From contig NC_092523.1 in the NCBI RefSeq assembly GCF_037038585.1, positions 30,075,501 through 30,139,500 of the forward strand: DNA of 64,000 nucleotides, given 5' to 3'. The stretch is from Patagioenas fasciata (Eukaryota; Chordata; Aves; Columbiformes; Columbidae). Position numbers and translations under genes: made by a program. The notes below the pieces were generated by a model. The model searched no databases. It worked only from the letters and a program-made list of their open reading frames with translations, and was not told where the DNA came from. Below are positions 39,201 through 54,200 of the stretch, piece after piece; positions within the stretch are counted from its first letter, which is position 1, and every line of letters begins with the position of its first letter.

Positions 39201-42200
39201 AACTGGGGACTTTATAGACTTTTTCATATAACTAATCTTTAGTTATTGTTGTGTTTTGTAGCAGAATATATTTTAAATACCATATAACTGAACCATCAAA
39301 CATAAATTCATAGCAATCTAAGTGTTGTTATTTTTCAACTTTAAAAAATATTTCTTAATGCAATTAGGTCATCAATATAATGTATACAAGCTTTTTTAAA
39401 AGTCCTGAACATTCAGAAATATAAAATCATATAAACTGACCTATCCAAAGCCAGCATATGTCAAGACTGACCGTATGATGAGTGTTTCCATAGTTTGATT
39501 TACTACCACAGAAACAGAGAACCGTAGTGTATCTGAATGCGGTGGCAGTAACCGACTTCTTTGCTTAAAGCATATGCCCGCAGTGGAAAAGGTATGCTTC
39601 CAGCTCCATTCTTTCTTCTTGTAGGTGACCACCAACATTTTGTATGTATGCCACTTTGAAATATTCTCACAAAAATGCTTATCTCGAGCATTTCTAGGAA
39701 GTTTCAGAGTTTGATTAATAATTTCACTGCACTTGTGCACAGAAGTCAGAGAACAGACAATCTAAAAAAAACTTCATAGACTTGGAGAAAGATCAGTTAG
39801 CTTTGTAATCTTGTCTTACATTTCATATTAATGATAATTTCATAAATTAATTGCAAACAGCTTGAGCCACTAAACTATATATGCTTGAAACCTTTCATGT
39901 TGCCCTGTAGTTTAGTAATCTTTCTACAACAAATCACAAATATTAATTTAGTTGGGACCAAATAGAGATATACTTTCTATTTAAAAACAACAACAAAACC
40001 AAACTCAGTATGTTATATTAAACTGCAGTGGTCTATTTTCAGCTAATGCTCTGTAGTTTAATAGAGAGAACTTGGCGTTTGGTCATTCATCAAAGAATGT
40101 AGTGCAATGTTTTCTTAAACATTAAGCTTATATTTCTGTGGTTAAATCTAAAAATCTGTATCTTATTACATGTAATTCTATATTTCCATTTCAGATTCAG
40201 CAAGAAGCAGCAAACCTTGAGAAATCAAAGATGCAGCGTGATATTTCAGAATTGGAGAATAATATTCAAGGAGTAAGTGCATTTTTAGGAAGTAAGCTTT
40301 TATTCTATTTTATTTATTTTACTACTATTCTATTTTAGGATAGACTTTTCAAGCAATTAATTTTGTTAGCTGTTTTCCACCCCAATTTATTTAAAAGCCA
40401 AGTTGTGATAGCTTTCTACAACAATACAAAGTTTTTGTTTTGTTTGCTTGTTTTTTCTAAATTGCAGTTCGAGATGGAAAGGTGTGAACTGAAGACTACA
40501 ATTTCTATCCTGAAAGAAAGAATAAACTCTTTGGAAAATGAGTTAAAATTGAAGTCCAGTAAACTTGCCCAGACATCTGATGATTCTTCTCAGTTTAAAA
40601 CTGAGATTTGCTCACTTCAGTAAGTCTAATACACAAAATGTGGCGGTTTTTTACAGATGCTAACATAATGTTGCTTATCCTATGACTGTGTAGCGGAGTG
40701 GAGTTCCTGGAAAAAACCATAAAATATTTTCAAAATCACTTGCTATTGGTTTTGTCTTAAGGAAAAGTAAGTATGACTGAGGAAAGTGCTGTGCTGGCTT
40801 TTCACAGGAAGTTCCTCCTGGACTTATTTGAGCACCAGATATACTGATAATTTTTATGGCTAATTGTGAATGAAAGTTTTCTCCTTCTGTAATTGTTTCC
40901 TCTAACAGCCATGTTCTCTGCTTGTGAATGTATCAGAACAGAAAACTTCTAAAAGGATTTCCAACTGCTGTTTGTTAAAAGGGAGACAGATGCCTTTGCA
41001 GCCTGCAGCAGTAGGACCAAATTGTGCTAGTTCTACAGAGATGTCAATAATCCTGAAAATGTTATGCCAAGCATTAGACATTGATATTCCACAACTGAGT
41101 AGTTCACAGTCATTCTGTAATGGCATTTTAGTTGAGCTGTTTTTCTTGTGTCATTCTCTTTCACGTGGTAATACTATCACACACATACTACAGTTTTGAC
41201 AGTTGATGTCTTTTGATCCAAAGACACAATCTCTGGGGATTTGACCAACTTGCTCAGAACTAGAGGATCAAATATACCCATGGATTTTTAAGGCACATTT
41301 AAACCTGTGGCATCATTGCTGCACTCTTTTAAAGTTGTTTTAGAAAAGAGCTCCCGTCAGCTATCCATCACATTTGATGGAACAAGAAGAAGGCTTAGAG
41401 AAAGTGGAAATAGAGTGTTGAATAAATTGGGGCACAAATTTTGAAATCTGGTATTTGATTTAGGTGGAAATTAGAGCCTTTGATGTAAGAGTTCACTACA
41501 GGATAGATAATGCTGTAGATGAGATATTTTGGATGTTTTTCAAGTGAAACCAGGATCTGTGACTCACACCCCACTCTACTCCTCACCTGAACGGTACTAT
41601 ACTGCACTGTGTAAGAGCACAATAACAGGGCAGATGGCTATGAAGAACTGAGGCTGAGAAGCAGGCCTTGGAGTTCATCTAATGTTCCCAATTGCACAAG
41701 GAAGGCTGTTTGTAAAACAGTGTATTTGTTGGTAAAATTGTGACAATATTCCTAAAAGTGAAATATTTTGTTGGGTTCCTTTTAGTGGAAAGCATTGATA
41801 TTATAAAAATGAGGTGATAAGGAGTAGGGCTACAGTCATTTCAGCATTTGGTTCTACTTTGTGCATGGTGGCAATTTGTTACAGCTGTGTTTGCCGCCCA
41901 GCACCTTCCCCTCCCCCCCGCAAAGTTTAATTCTAGGTTGAGTGAGAGCAGTCTTTATCTGTGGGCATGCTGTATTCCAGATTGGTGTGGGTTTTTTTAA
42001 ATGAAAAGCTTTTGTAGCTTTTGTAAGATCTCACTTCTCAAGGGATTTTTATTTCATGACCTATTTTGTAAATAGTCCATTTGATTACTTTGAAGTTTCA
42101 TTTTACATATTTTTCCTAGGTCACTGATATTTCTTGCTAAGCAAAACAACTATGTAGGTAGATGTTTTCATATATCTTTCAGGCTCTTTATTTCTTAAAA

Positions 42201-45200
42201 GTATGATTAGAACTGTAGCTGTCAATTTGGTTGCTGCTCAAAATGTGGTGTGGCTGATAATCACTGCTATGAGCTACATATCAAAATCTTTATAAAGCAG
42301 AGAGTCAAAACACACAAGTAACAAGAGTTACATGATGAAGGTAACAGAAAGCAGGGGAAGTGAATATTTCAGATTATTATGGTGGTTCCACCGAGGTTCC
42401 ATTGCTCCATTTTGCAGCAGTGTTGAGGTGGACTTGCTGCAGGGGTTCAGATCAACGTCTACCAGAGGGGTTAGTATGACACAACCCCATACTGCTGGTT
42501 GGTATGACATAACCCTATCATGAGGTTGCACTGAAACTGTTCCAGCACTTCAAGTAGCTTAAGAGCCATAAGTTAATGACCCTGAACAGATCCCAAACTT
42601 CTTTCAACTGTATACTGATTTTCCAGGCTCTTAAATGACCAGCTCCAGAGGTCTGTTGAAGATTTACAGCACCGATTGTCTCTCAAAAAGGATGAACTGC
42701 AGTCAGCTCAAGAAGAAATTGTAAAGTTAGAGGAGAAAATAGGTAATCACTAGGTATTTTTATGCTTATTTCCTGTTTTCTAAATAGAAAGTACTTATTC
42801 TTTTATTTATAGATAGGTTAAACCAGAGGAGCGCTTCACAGGATGAAGCAGTCAATGTGCTTAGAAATACTATCACTGTTTTGGACAAAGAAAAGGACAG
42901 TCTTCAAGAAACTGTAGATGAAAAAACAGAAAGAATTGCATGCTTAGATGACAACTTGGCTAACAAGGTATGTGCAGTAAAACTACTACTTTGTGATCCA
43001 TCTGGGGATTTTTACAACAGTTAAATTTTAGGGAGACATTTTGCCTCAATGACAAAGTTTGTGCAGAACTTTAGATATCACATAAACACTATGTTTGGAC
43101 CTAGCCAATACAAAGAGTCATTTGCAAACTCGTTAGGATTTTAATTATGACTGTTAGTGTATTCCCTAAACACTCCAAGAAAATAAATAAGTATTTTTTG
43201 CATTTTGTACTTGGAGGTATTTATTGAGATATAAGGTGTTAGCATGAGGTAGGAGAACCTATAGCTGACTTGCATCTTTTTTGGTGACAAGGCAATCCTT
43301 CTTCAGTAAAGAAACTTGGAAATTTGATTGTGCAAAGATGCAATTACTTATTGGTGAAGGGTTAAAATGTCTAAACATAAAGTTCTTTGATTTGAGGTAT
43401 CCTGTTATGTTGCAATATAATAATACTTCATACAACTTGTGCTTTTCTTTCTCTAGGAAAAAACAATTACTCATTTACGTCTAACTCTCTCTGAGCTGGA
43501 GTCCTCAACAGAGTGAGTAAAGACTCTGATGCCTTCTTCAGTGGTTTTGTTTTATCTAGTGGTTTTAAAGTGAAAGTAGATGGCTATTTTAGTTGTTTTG
43601 GTGATACTGAGTTGACTCTGTTTAAGTCAAGTAAAGGAGTGTACTGCTCTGAGGGAGATGTACACAACTTTTGAAGAGACTTCTCCTGCAATTGAATTGC
43701 AGGCAGCTAAGATAGCCCATTAACAAGCGTTTGTCTATATTTCTTTTCCTAAACTGGTAACATTTCTTAATTCTCAGTTAAGAAGTACCTTTTTAGTACT
43801 CTGAGTACTGCACTAGATATTATTATATTGACTTAATTATTGGCAGGTCTTAATTATTGGCAAGCTAATTTTTCCAGCTTAAGCTACCGGTACAGTCTTA
43901 ATTAAAATATATTTATGTAGCTTTTAGCTGGGCTTCATCTGATCTTCTTGCCTCTTTTTAAGCATGACTTTTAAAACTGTAGCGTTTAATAACGAAATAT
44001 TTAAACACCAATATTGAAACACTTGAAGACCGTTGTAACTGAGCATTTGGTACACTGATGCATGAAGTATCTGGCAAAAAAACTAATGCAGAAGTTCACT
44101 GAGCTCACATAGTTATGTTTCTACTTTTCTGTTTAATCTATTCCTTACTCTTTTGATTATTGTCTTTCAAGTGTAAGCTGTCTTCTTCCTTTATGGTTTA
44201 TAAAATATGCAATGGCTAATATACTATAACCACTACCAAACATGGATAAACATAAGTATCTTTAATTACTGTTTGTTTAATAAGATACATCTTGCCAGAG
44301 ACATCTTCCAAGTTGAAGATGAATTCGATTTTATTTGTGCATTCTGACATTTTAAATCCTTAGCTTATATTTGTTTAAACTCAGTTTGCCAGCCTTCAGA
44401 GAGCAAGAAATTTACCTTTTTTCTTTTTTTTTTAAAAAACCCACAACATATCCAAAATCCACATCTGATCATTTTCAGCAGTATGTGATATAGTATAAGA
44501 AGGGACAACTTAAATAAGATTTTCACTTAATAGCCATATCAAGGACATGCTGAGCAACAGAGACCGTGAGATATCTAGCTTACGTCGCCAGCTTGATGCG
44601 TCCCATGCAGAGCTTGCAGAAACAGGAAGAGTGAAGGAAATAGCTCTGAACGAAAACAGACGATTGCAAGATGACCTGACTACAGTGGCGAGAGAGAATC
44701 AGGTATGAAGGCAGTACACAATACTGAAGTATTGAACTATTTCTTGCTTATTTCTTGGTACATCAAAACCGCTATATCCTCACTTCTGATTTGGTATTTC
44801 TTGAACACCGGGCTATTAAAAATGACTGGGCAGAAACTGCAAAAGCAATTACTTTAGATACTTTAGCGCCGTCAATGCAGTGGGGTAGAAACAGACAAGC
44901 TTTCAGTTTGTCACCCTTCCTCAAATTAAAAAAAGAAATCTAAATAAAATAAATCCAGGGCATAATTGTTTCTGCTATGATGAAATTGTGTTAATCGTTT
45001 GTATCACTTGGTAGTTGGTGTTTAATTGGTAAAAAAATGGGTTTATTATCTGTGGAAAAGGGATTATTAAGAGAGAGCAAGAAAACACAAAAGCAGATAG
45101 TGGATTATTAGTCAGGTGAGAGGGAGGAGATTGCTAGCACATCCGAATTCGTTTTGGTGCATAGTGATTCGTTAGTGTCATCCACCTAGTGTCCATGCAG

Positions 45201-48200
45201 CATTGGGTGTATTGAGTGTGGTGTGCCATGTTTTGAGATTAGAATGCTTTGGAATGTAGATTTTAATGTTTGTGTTCTTTGAGCCTTGGTAATGGTGACT
45301 GTAAGGAGAGATTGACAGGTTTTTAATTTCCAGTTCTGGCAAGGTTAGTTTCCATTCATGTGTGTCACTCTGCAGGAACTTTTTTTGCTAATGAATTGAG
45401 TTAATGTTGGGGTAGAAAACACAAGAGGGCTCAAAAGCTGCAAGACACAGGGAATGAAGAAAATTTATTTTTAAGAGATGGTAGTCCTGAATAGTCTGAA
45501 TTTGTTTCCTGATTTCAGGAATGGATAAGGATGCACAGTCCATGGGAATAGGAGGGGTTCCCTTTCCATTGTGTCAAGGTTGTGTGGGGGTTTTAGATGG
45601 TGAATTCAAAGGTGCCATCTGTTTCCCTGGAGAAATGTTCTTATTGGATTGTCTTTGCATTGGTAAGGTAGGTGTCATGGTGAGGTGGTATCTTGGTGTT
45701 CAGCTATATATTGCAGCTTTTTGTGTGTGTGGGTTTTTGTTATTTGTGGAGATTCTGTTCAGGTACTTTATTTGACTACTTGCAGAGTTTTATGTCATGT
45801 ATTTTTATTTGTACTAGTTTTATATTATTTCATATTTCCTTAGCTCTCTAGTAGTTATAATCTACCTCCTTTCTAACAGCTAGCCAGTAGCTTTAGGCTG
45901 AAACACAGGTGGGAAATGAATTATGATTGTTCAGTGGACTATGAGTTGGTTCATGTGTATTCCTGGTCAGCTTTCCAGACAGGAGGTATACAGTCCCTCT
46001 CAGCTGCTGATGGCTAAATGCAACTTCTTGTAAAGTGCATGCTATAAAGACAACACTTAAACTCACGTCAGTTACAGAATCAAAGCTAAAATAAAATCTT
46101 TAATGCCTTGAGGAATTACCTATTTCCGTAGGGTACCACTGAATATTTTATTGAAAGATGGGCTATCTCAAGTTGATGGTGTAGGTTAAATAAAATTTTT
46201 ACAAGACAGAAATAGTAGAGAGTTTCAGTCAGTTAAACTGTTTGGTTACCGTCATTATTATAGTTGTGGCATCTTCATCTTGATATGTTCTCCAAGTTAA
46301 ACAAATCACTGGTGTGTAAGGCTCACTCAGGAGCATAAGGGACCCTTGAAGAGTCTGTTTGCACTCTTGCCAATCATCATTGCTCCATTTCTTCTTCCTT
46401 GGAATTCTCTGGGTCTGTGATCCATGGCTTGGAGAGCCTGAAGTGTATTCAGTTTTATTAATCCCTCACGCAGTTTGAGGAATGAAATGAGTAGGTTTTG
46501 TGCACCAGCTGATTACTACTGACCAAAAGCCTCGCAGCTCCAAGTGCATGACAAAATTGTCTCTGTATAATAGAATGTGCGCATGGACGATATATGACAA
46601 AAATGTTCAGTGTTTTATATACATAGATATGTGGGTATATTATTGAAATTAGAGATGCCATTCACAGGTATCTACTAAGATGAAATATTAAATAGTATAA
46701 TAATATGATGACTAAAGCTTTGCCAGTGTGCTTTGGACGGCTACCACAGACAAGTGAACTGATTTCAGCATATGCTACATAAGGCACCCAGAAAAAAGGC
46801 TGCTGTTAATTAATATTAATATACCGGAGGGAGGGAGGGAGGGAGGGAGGGAGGGAAGGAAGGAAGGAAGGAAGGAAGGAAGGAAGGAAGGAAGGAAGGA
46901 AGGAAGGAAGGAAGGAAGGGAAAGAAAGCAGGCAATATCTTCTACACTCACTATCAAATGTGGGGTAAATAGAAGATGATACTTGCCTTTTGGGCTCTCT
47001 AGGCTAGAGAACTCAGAGCAAGGTGAGAGCTGAACCTGAGAGAGCCAGAGTTAGCAGCTGCAAAATCTCAAACAAATTCCATGGTGCATTTTTGATGTCT
47101 AGGTATGATCTTAATAATGCATCTAGTTGTTTTATCTTGCAATTCTACTTGAAAATAAATGGTATTGTATTATGAAGTTGACTTTCTAGTGACACAAAAC
47201 TTTCCTTCATTCAGGGATAGTGAATCTTAAAGCTCAAAAAGTCCCAGCTCCCAAACATCTGTGTGTTGAATTTTCCAAAGATCATTAGGGTTTGTCATCA
47301 GGGAAGCTGCAGATTTTATGAACTGGTATGATATTCATGATTATTCTTGCCTGAAAAACTCTTTGGTGTATCTAAAGTAATAGGGGATATTTCTGAATCT
47401 TACAAATCCCAAAGGACTTTGACTAAATTACTTAAATTGGGATAGAATAAAATCTAGGGCATGTGCAATTACTTTAGTCTGATACAGTAATATATTGTGA
47501 TTCATTTACTCTAATGCACTGTTTTGCCTTTATGTAATCTCTTTAGGCTATCAGTACTGAGCTTGAAGATGCAATACGTGAAAAAGAAGAAATGAAAACC
47601 AGGGTTCATAACTATATAACCGAAGTTTCCAGATTTGAGACCTTGACGGCTTCAAAGGTAGAAGTATAATCTGTAGGCAGATCAGTACATCTCAGTAATG
47701 TGACCCTTGATTATGCAGAGACATCCAAAATAACCCCTCTCCTGGGAGCCTTGAAACTCAGTAACATCTGCTAAGTTTAATAAAACAGAATGCTATCACT
47801 GTGTTAACTTACTATTTGGACCTGCAAAAGCAGTGATGCCCTTAAATAATTGCCAGATAGTGGGATTAAGAAAATCAAGGAAGATCTACTTTCTTCTGGG
47901 AAAAAAATATAAAAAAATATAAGGAGTAGTCATGACATAAGATCAAGCAACTTGAAGGTACAGTGATCACTGCAGAATGATTTACCATTTCATTTAGGAA
48001 AAAGAAAACCAAGAACTGTTAGAGAAGTTCCGAATGCTCCAAACACAAGCTGAAGACTGGGAAATGAAGGCTCATCAAGCTGAAGGAGAAAGCAACTCAA
48101 TACGACTTGAACTGCTTTCTGTAGATACAGATCGGAGACATCTCCAAGAGAGAGTGGAACTTCTGGAAAAAGAAATTCAAGGGGTAATAAGTTGTGCAAT

Positions 48201-51200
48201 GAAATTCTGTTAAGGAAAGTGGGATAGATTCAAGTGTTTTTTAATAAAGTCAGCATACTGTTTTTAGTGCTTTAATGGAAAATTTTTCCTGCATGTGAAT
48301 ATTTCAAATATGGACACTGAGTTCTTGAAACAGTAACTGATTTTGGTTAGATGTGCTTTCCTTTTCCCTTCCCTACTTTCCCAGAATTAGAATCACAGCG
48401 TATATTTTAACACCTTTAGATTTCTTCTGTTGGGTGATTATTGCTATTGTGTTATTGTCTCCGTTAGAACGTTTTGTTTAGTTGCTTCAAAATATTTGCA
48501 CATAGCTTTATGAGTATTTTGTAAGCTTAGCTCTTAAATTTCTTTGAAGCTTTGAATTAAGTATTTGAAGCATTGGTGGCTGGAGTAAAGGTAAAAATCT
48601 TGTAGTAGTAGTCCAAATCCAGAATCAGGATTCCATAATACTGAAACCTAGACACATAGCATAGAAAATAATGAGGTTCGTATTTTAGAAGCAATACCTT
48701 CATAAACATCAAGAAAGTTTTAGAGTATAGCAACTGTGAATTGACCATATTTTGTCTCATGCTTTTAGTTAACCAGAAAGAGTTAGAGACTTGAATATTG
48801 TAAGCTAAGTTAAAAATATATTGTATCTTGGGGGTTTTAAGCTTTTAATTCTTTTCCGAAGCTGGAATCCAGCCTCATTCTGCTCTTGTATAGTACTTGT
48901 ATAATTCTTCAAGATGGTGATTAAAAATTGCACAGTTGGTTTATTAGTTGTTCTTAGCTTAGTTGTTCTTAGTTGTGATTTAGGGAGAGGAAAGGAATGT
49001 AATATAAAGTTAATTTTATAGGGAAAATTAATTTTGAAGGGAAAAGAAAGTATTAAAAAAAACCCTGTTATCCAACAGAGAACTGTTAATGTTTAACACT
49101 GAAGGGGTATCCATATATATCTATATATATCCATATTGTCTTTGTTTAGCATATTGCTGCACATCAAGCATATGAATCTCAGATCTCCTCAATTACAAAA
49201 AATATGTCCAAATTGGAAGAGGATATTAAACGTGAAAAACTGGATAAGTCTTCTGTGTTGGCCGACCTGGCTTCTGTGAGGGAACTCTGCGTGAAACTTG
49301 AGTCTAACAAAGAACTTTTGTCTCGACAGCTGACATCCAAAAGCATGGATTACGAAAAGGTAAGCAGCAAAGGCAAATTTAATTTGCTGTAGTAAAATAT
49401 CTTCCTTCACTTTTAATGGTTTTCAGAGAAAAGAATAAATTACTTCTGCAAGCAAGGTGAGTTAATTTACATCACTAATTTTACATTTTTATATAAATTA
49501 TAAATTTTGCAGTATACAGATCTATATCTGTGGGTGTTGTACAAGGAGGAGTTTCTTTCATTTGTCATCACTACAAAATGTGGCAGCAGTAGTTTCTGCT
49601 ATACCACAGAGACAAATTATATTTATTTGGGTTTATGTACTGTTTTTTAAGCTTACTCAAATTATCAACTTTTATAAAAAAGTGAATAGCGCACTTCTTA
49701 TTTTTATACTAAAGACTTTTCCCTAATGGATTTTTCAATAATTGAAATTTAGACTTGGCTGAAGTTCATTAAATACTTTGAAATATTTTAAACAGTTCCT
49801 AGTAGTCACAATTTCTGAACTCTTTTCTTTACAGCTGACTGTTGTGTCTTTACTTAGTGACTTGGTCAGGCTTTCTGTTACTCTAATATTCAAGACCTTG
49901 AGAACAGTAGTTCTCATCCCCACAGAATTCTTTGATATTCATGGAACTGATGAGGAAAAGAACCATTCCAACATTTTCAGCAAAAGCCAAGAAGCTATTT
50001 GTGAGCTAACCTAGTGGAATAGAATGAAGTATAGCAAAGATTATTTTTGCACTTGTGCAAAAACCTACTGCTCTTAAAAGCCAATTATGTTCTAGGTGCT
50101 TATACAAGCATTTCCAGCACTCAGTAATCCAGCTCCCAGTAACACAGCTTGAATAGTTTTTAACTAAGTATAACTAAATAATTGTAGGCTTTAATTTGTT
50201 CTGTGACCTCATTTTCCTGTTCATTTTTATGAAATTTCTAATAATTTCAGTTTTTATATAGCTTTTCACGAAAGAGAACTCTGTGTGTTTGTAAACCAGT
50301 ATATTAATAATGTGTAAAATTTGTGCCCTAGGTTCTAGGTGAATTAGAAGACATAAAATCAGAAGCAGAGCTACTGAAAAAGCAGTTATCCAGTGAGAGA
50401 CTTACAGTTCAGAATCTTGAAACGTTGCTGGCTACTTGTAGAGACAAAGAATTTCAAAACCATTTAACATCCCATGAGAAAGATTCCGAAATTCAATTAC
50501 TGAAAGACAAGCTAACACTTGCTGAGAGCAAACTGTAAGTTTTAACAAGTATATGTGTTTCTTATGTGGTTTAGAAAGAAACTTTTTCTGTTTGATAACA
50601 CTTATTCACAAAGTCAAATTCTTGATGGCTGAGCAGATTTTTGCAGCGATGTCTTTTAGCCTTTCATGGCATCATTTATTTAAAGTTTTTTTACGGGTCT
50701 TTCATATCACTTTCAATAATCAGCACCCTGGTGGACATCAGTTTAGCACAAGCAGTAAGCCTACATTGAAAGGAAGGAACACCCTGCTGAATTCTCACAG
50801 TCTTGAGAATAAATACTCAGTTTCGCTCTGGCTTTGTCCCCAGTCTGACTCCAGAAAGTCAGCTTCACTTTCTCTGCTGGTCATGACTCTTTCTCACATC
50901 AGTCAGCCAGAGGAGGTGATACCTTGCTTGAAGTTCACTTGTCTGACAAAACTCTCCCATCTTTTCAGTGCAATCACTAAAATCCTTTCCTTCTGAGCCT
51001 TTTAGTGAACATAACTACCTAATAGCAAAGTAGCTGATCTGTTGCAGACATTGCTGGATGTTATTTCCATTACAGAACCAGCCAACCCATGATAATTTTT
51101 AAATTTATTTAGCTGCTGAGTACATCCATAAATACATGTATGTATTGCAGTATGATTTGCATATTTAACCTTTGCATCAGAGTGTATCAGTTCTCAGAAT

Positions 51201-54200
51201 ATTTAACCACCTCTCTCACAGGTTCTGATTTTCTTCTTAGCTTCAGGAAACAAGCTAATTCAACTCTGCTTTCTAAGGAAAACATCATATTCCTATTTGG
51301 CTTTGAAGAGTTTAAATATGGTTGAATTATTAAGAGAACACAGATTTTCTCAATCTTGAACTATGCTTTATGTTTTTATATTGGATAGTATTCTGAAGTC
51401 CTAACTCCTTTAGAACACTGTGGATTCACCAAGCATCTGAAAGCAAATTGAAAGTAAAATTTTACCATGTGTGTACTGCTCACAAAAAATACCAGGTAAA
51501 TTAGGTCCGTGGTAAATGTGAATTGCTCACCTATTGAAGATGCCCATTGTCCTTACTTGGATTTAAAAAAAATAATCGCTTACATAATAAATACTGAAGT
51601 CATAGTGCTTTAAAAAAGCAACTGTATTTTTGCTCCTATTCCTATGAAATGTTAAGGAAAAACTCTCATAATTTATTGTTCCTTTGAAGTATAAATAGAA
51701 CTGAACCTGCCACCTGCACTAAATGTGGCCAGCACTTTCCATTGTAGCTGACTGCAACTTCTAATGCTGTGCATCTGCCTAGAGTAGAAAAAAGTTTTTA
51801 ACAGTTACAGAAGAAAGACTAATCTGTTTGGAGCAATGAAGTTAAAGGGGGGATATTTGTGTATATGAAATTCATATACAAGAAAAGTGGAGGATTTAAA
51901 AAATTTTCGTCATGATATGGAGCAGGGAATTTGAGGTTTCCATTATATGTGTCATAATCATAGCATGTCCTGAGTTGGAAGGGACTCACAAACATCGAGT
52001 CCAACTGTTGTCCCTGTGTATTGCAACCCCACAGTTCACACCGTGTGTCTGAGGGCGTTGTACAACTGCTTCTTGAATACTGACAGGCTTGGGGCCTTTG
52101 ATAATTCTCCTGGGGATACATTAGCCTGTGACTATAGGTGGTATCTCCACATTAAATAGCAAGAAGGAAGAGCAGCAGCTGCATGTAGATGATGGTGAAG
52201 AGTAAAGTCAAAGTAGGATTTCAGAAAAATGGATAAACCTACTTAGGAAACATAGAGGTAAGGTGAGAGGGGAAATGTATGGAAGGTAATGGAAGATAAT
52301 GTATCCTTATGAGATATAATATAGCATACCTAAACAGTTAAAAGCTTTATGTAACTTGGTGACCAAATGTGCAAGAAAAACGCTTTTGGTTGATTTACGT
52401 AAAGGCTGTGGCTTACCACAGGTGATGGGGTCCACCTCAAGCAGCAGTGATCTCAATGAATCTGTAGGTGACAACACTAATAATCTCCCCTGTGCAATTC
52501 GTTTTTTAGAATTGCTGAGTTTAGTTTACTTGGTGGAAAAAAAATCAGTTGCATAAAAGAACATAAACTAATGGAATGTCCTGACTATGAACATAAACAT
52601 GAAAGTTACCAAAAAAAAAAAAAAAAAAAAGGGCAAAGAAGGCGATTTTCGTTTAGCTTTAGCTTCTTTGCGTACACACATTATAAAACTCTGTTTAAGT
52701 AACTTCATACTAATTTTTTCACAATTCTTCCACACACATTGTAGGGTTCCCTTGTTTGTGGCAAATGTCAGTACTTGCATTGTTAATAGGATGGGATATT
52801 GCAGGAAGAGGGAAAATGTTCTCCTAGAGGAACAGTGGCTTGTCTATTGAATTGTTTTTCTCTGTTTATCTCAAAGGTTCTGCATGTTACTAGTCAAATG
52901 TTCAGGTATGACAATTAGTTGTATATACCTTATTTTCTATCATACAGTTTGTAGTAGTTGCAGTCTAAAGCTCAGGAACTTGAAATGCTCACAGCTCTGC
53001 CTGAAATATACAACGATTATGTTTGTGTCTTGTGAAACAGAAAAAATCATTTACTTGGCAAAATTTCAGTTCTGACAAAAGTCACGTGTCACTTTTTTGA
53101 GTATTATTTACAGTTTTGGCCTTATTGTGCCTGCACTTTCACTTGATTTATAAAAGGTAATGATACAACCTCTGACTTTAGAAGGATTCTCAAAATGAAG
53201 TTTAGCTTGTGAAGTTCTCTAGTGCTGTAATTTTGAGCTCTGTAAAGAGTGAGTAGTTGTGTTACTCAGAGCGCTGTTTGGGTGATAGTACAGTGAATGA
53301 GATCTTGAGGCTCTACAATGATTAAGTATTAAATAAACAGAGAATACTGAATAGCTAAACCACTTGTTGAAAGCTATTTGTATCTACTGTTAACAAGCAA
53401 GATGTCTTGTGAAAAAAATGGTGTATCATCATGTAATCTCTTATGATGATTACTGTGCATAGGGGTTCCAAATTAAAATATTTCCTAATTTTTTAGTGAT
53501 TTACTTAATGAATTTAATTTTGTTTAAATGTCATTGACATGGAATAACCTCAGAACTCACAAAGCTGTTTGCTTTCTTTCTTTATTTTACGATAATATTG
53601 GTCCCTGAATTCTTATCTCCATCCTGAAAGCATATGTCTGTCTCTGAGGGACTTGGAATAAGATATCATCGAAAGCTGGTCTTCTTGTCTTCTGCATCTG
53701 TTCTCAACATTCTGGATCAAGACACCACTCTAGGAATTTTACTGATGAATAGGGAGCACAGGAAAAAATATTCTGCGGTACTTTTTGGATTGAATCTCTT
53801 GAGTAGTTTGCATCTTCTGGAGTCAGAGACCAGCGGATGCCAGACAGGAAGCCTGTGACTGAGCTAGGACTGGATCTCATTTGTCAGAATTCAAGTCCAG
53901 TGCTTTAGCAATAAACTAGTACATCTTTACGTCTCCGAAAGTGACTTCTGAGCACTCCGCCTCATATTGCCTTTGAAGACTCTGTGGAATAACATAGTGA
54001 TCCAGATTCTGGTTTAGACGACTTATTTCGTATTCAGTTTATTTTTTTCTTGCTTTATAATGCAATCAATGGTGGTTTGCAATGAAGCATTGAGTTGTCC
54101 AAGCTGATGATTTGCTGAGAAGAATATTTAATCACGTTACTTAAGATTTTTCAAGCATTTTGATTCTTGCACTTGGAACAGTTGGGTCCAAACACCAAGG

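Noticed and set aside
42328-42531. Overlapping open frames on both strands in a CEP135 intron
   Set aside because: They are about 63-67 codons long with no family resemblance, and two GTATGACAYAACCC copies suggest simple local duplication.
46775-46957. Antisense frame with a repeated Leu-Pro-Ser-Phe pattern
   Set aside because: It is a direct translation of the GGAA/GGGA microsatellite.
50553-50996. 147-codon open frame just after CEP135 coding exon 22
   Set aside because: It lies wholly in an intron, since the strong donor at 50535 ends the real exon. The product resembles no protein I know.
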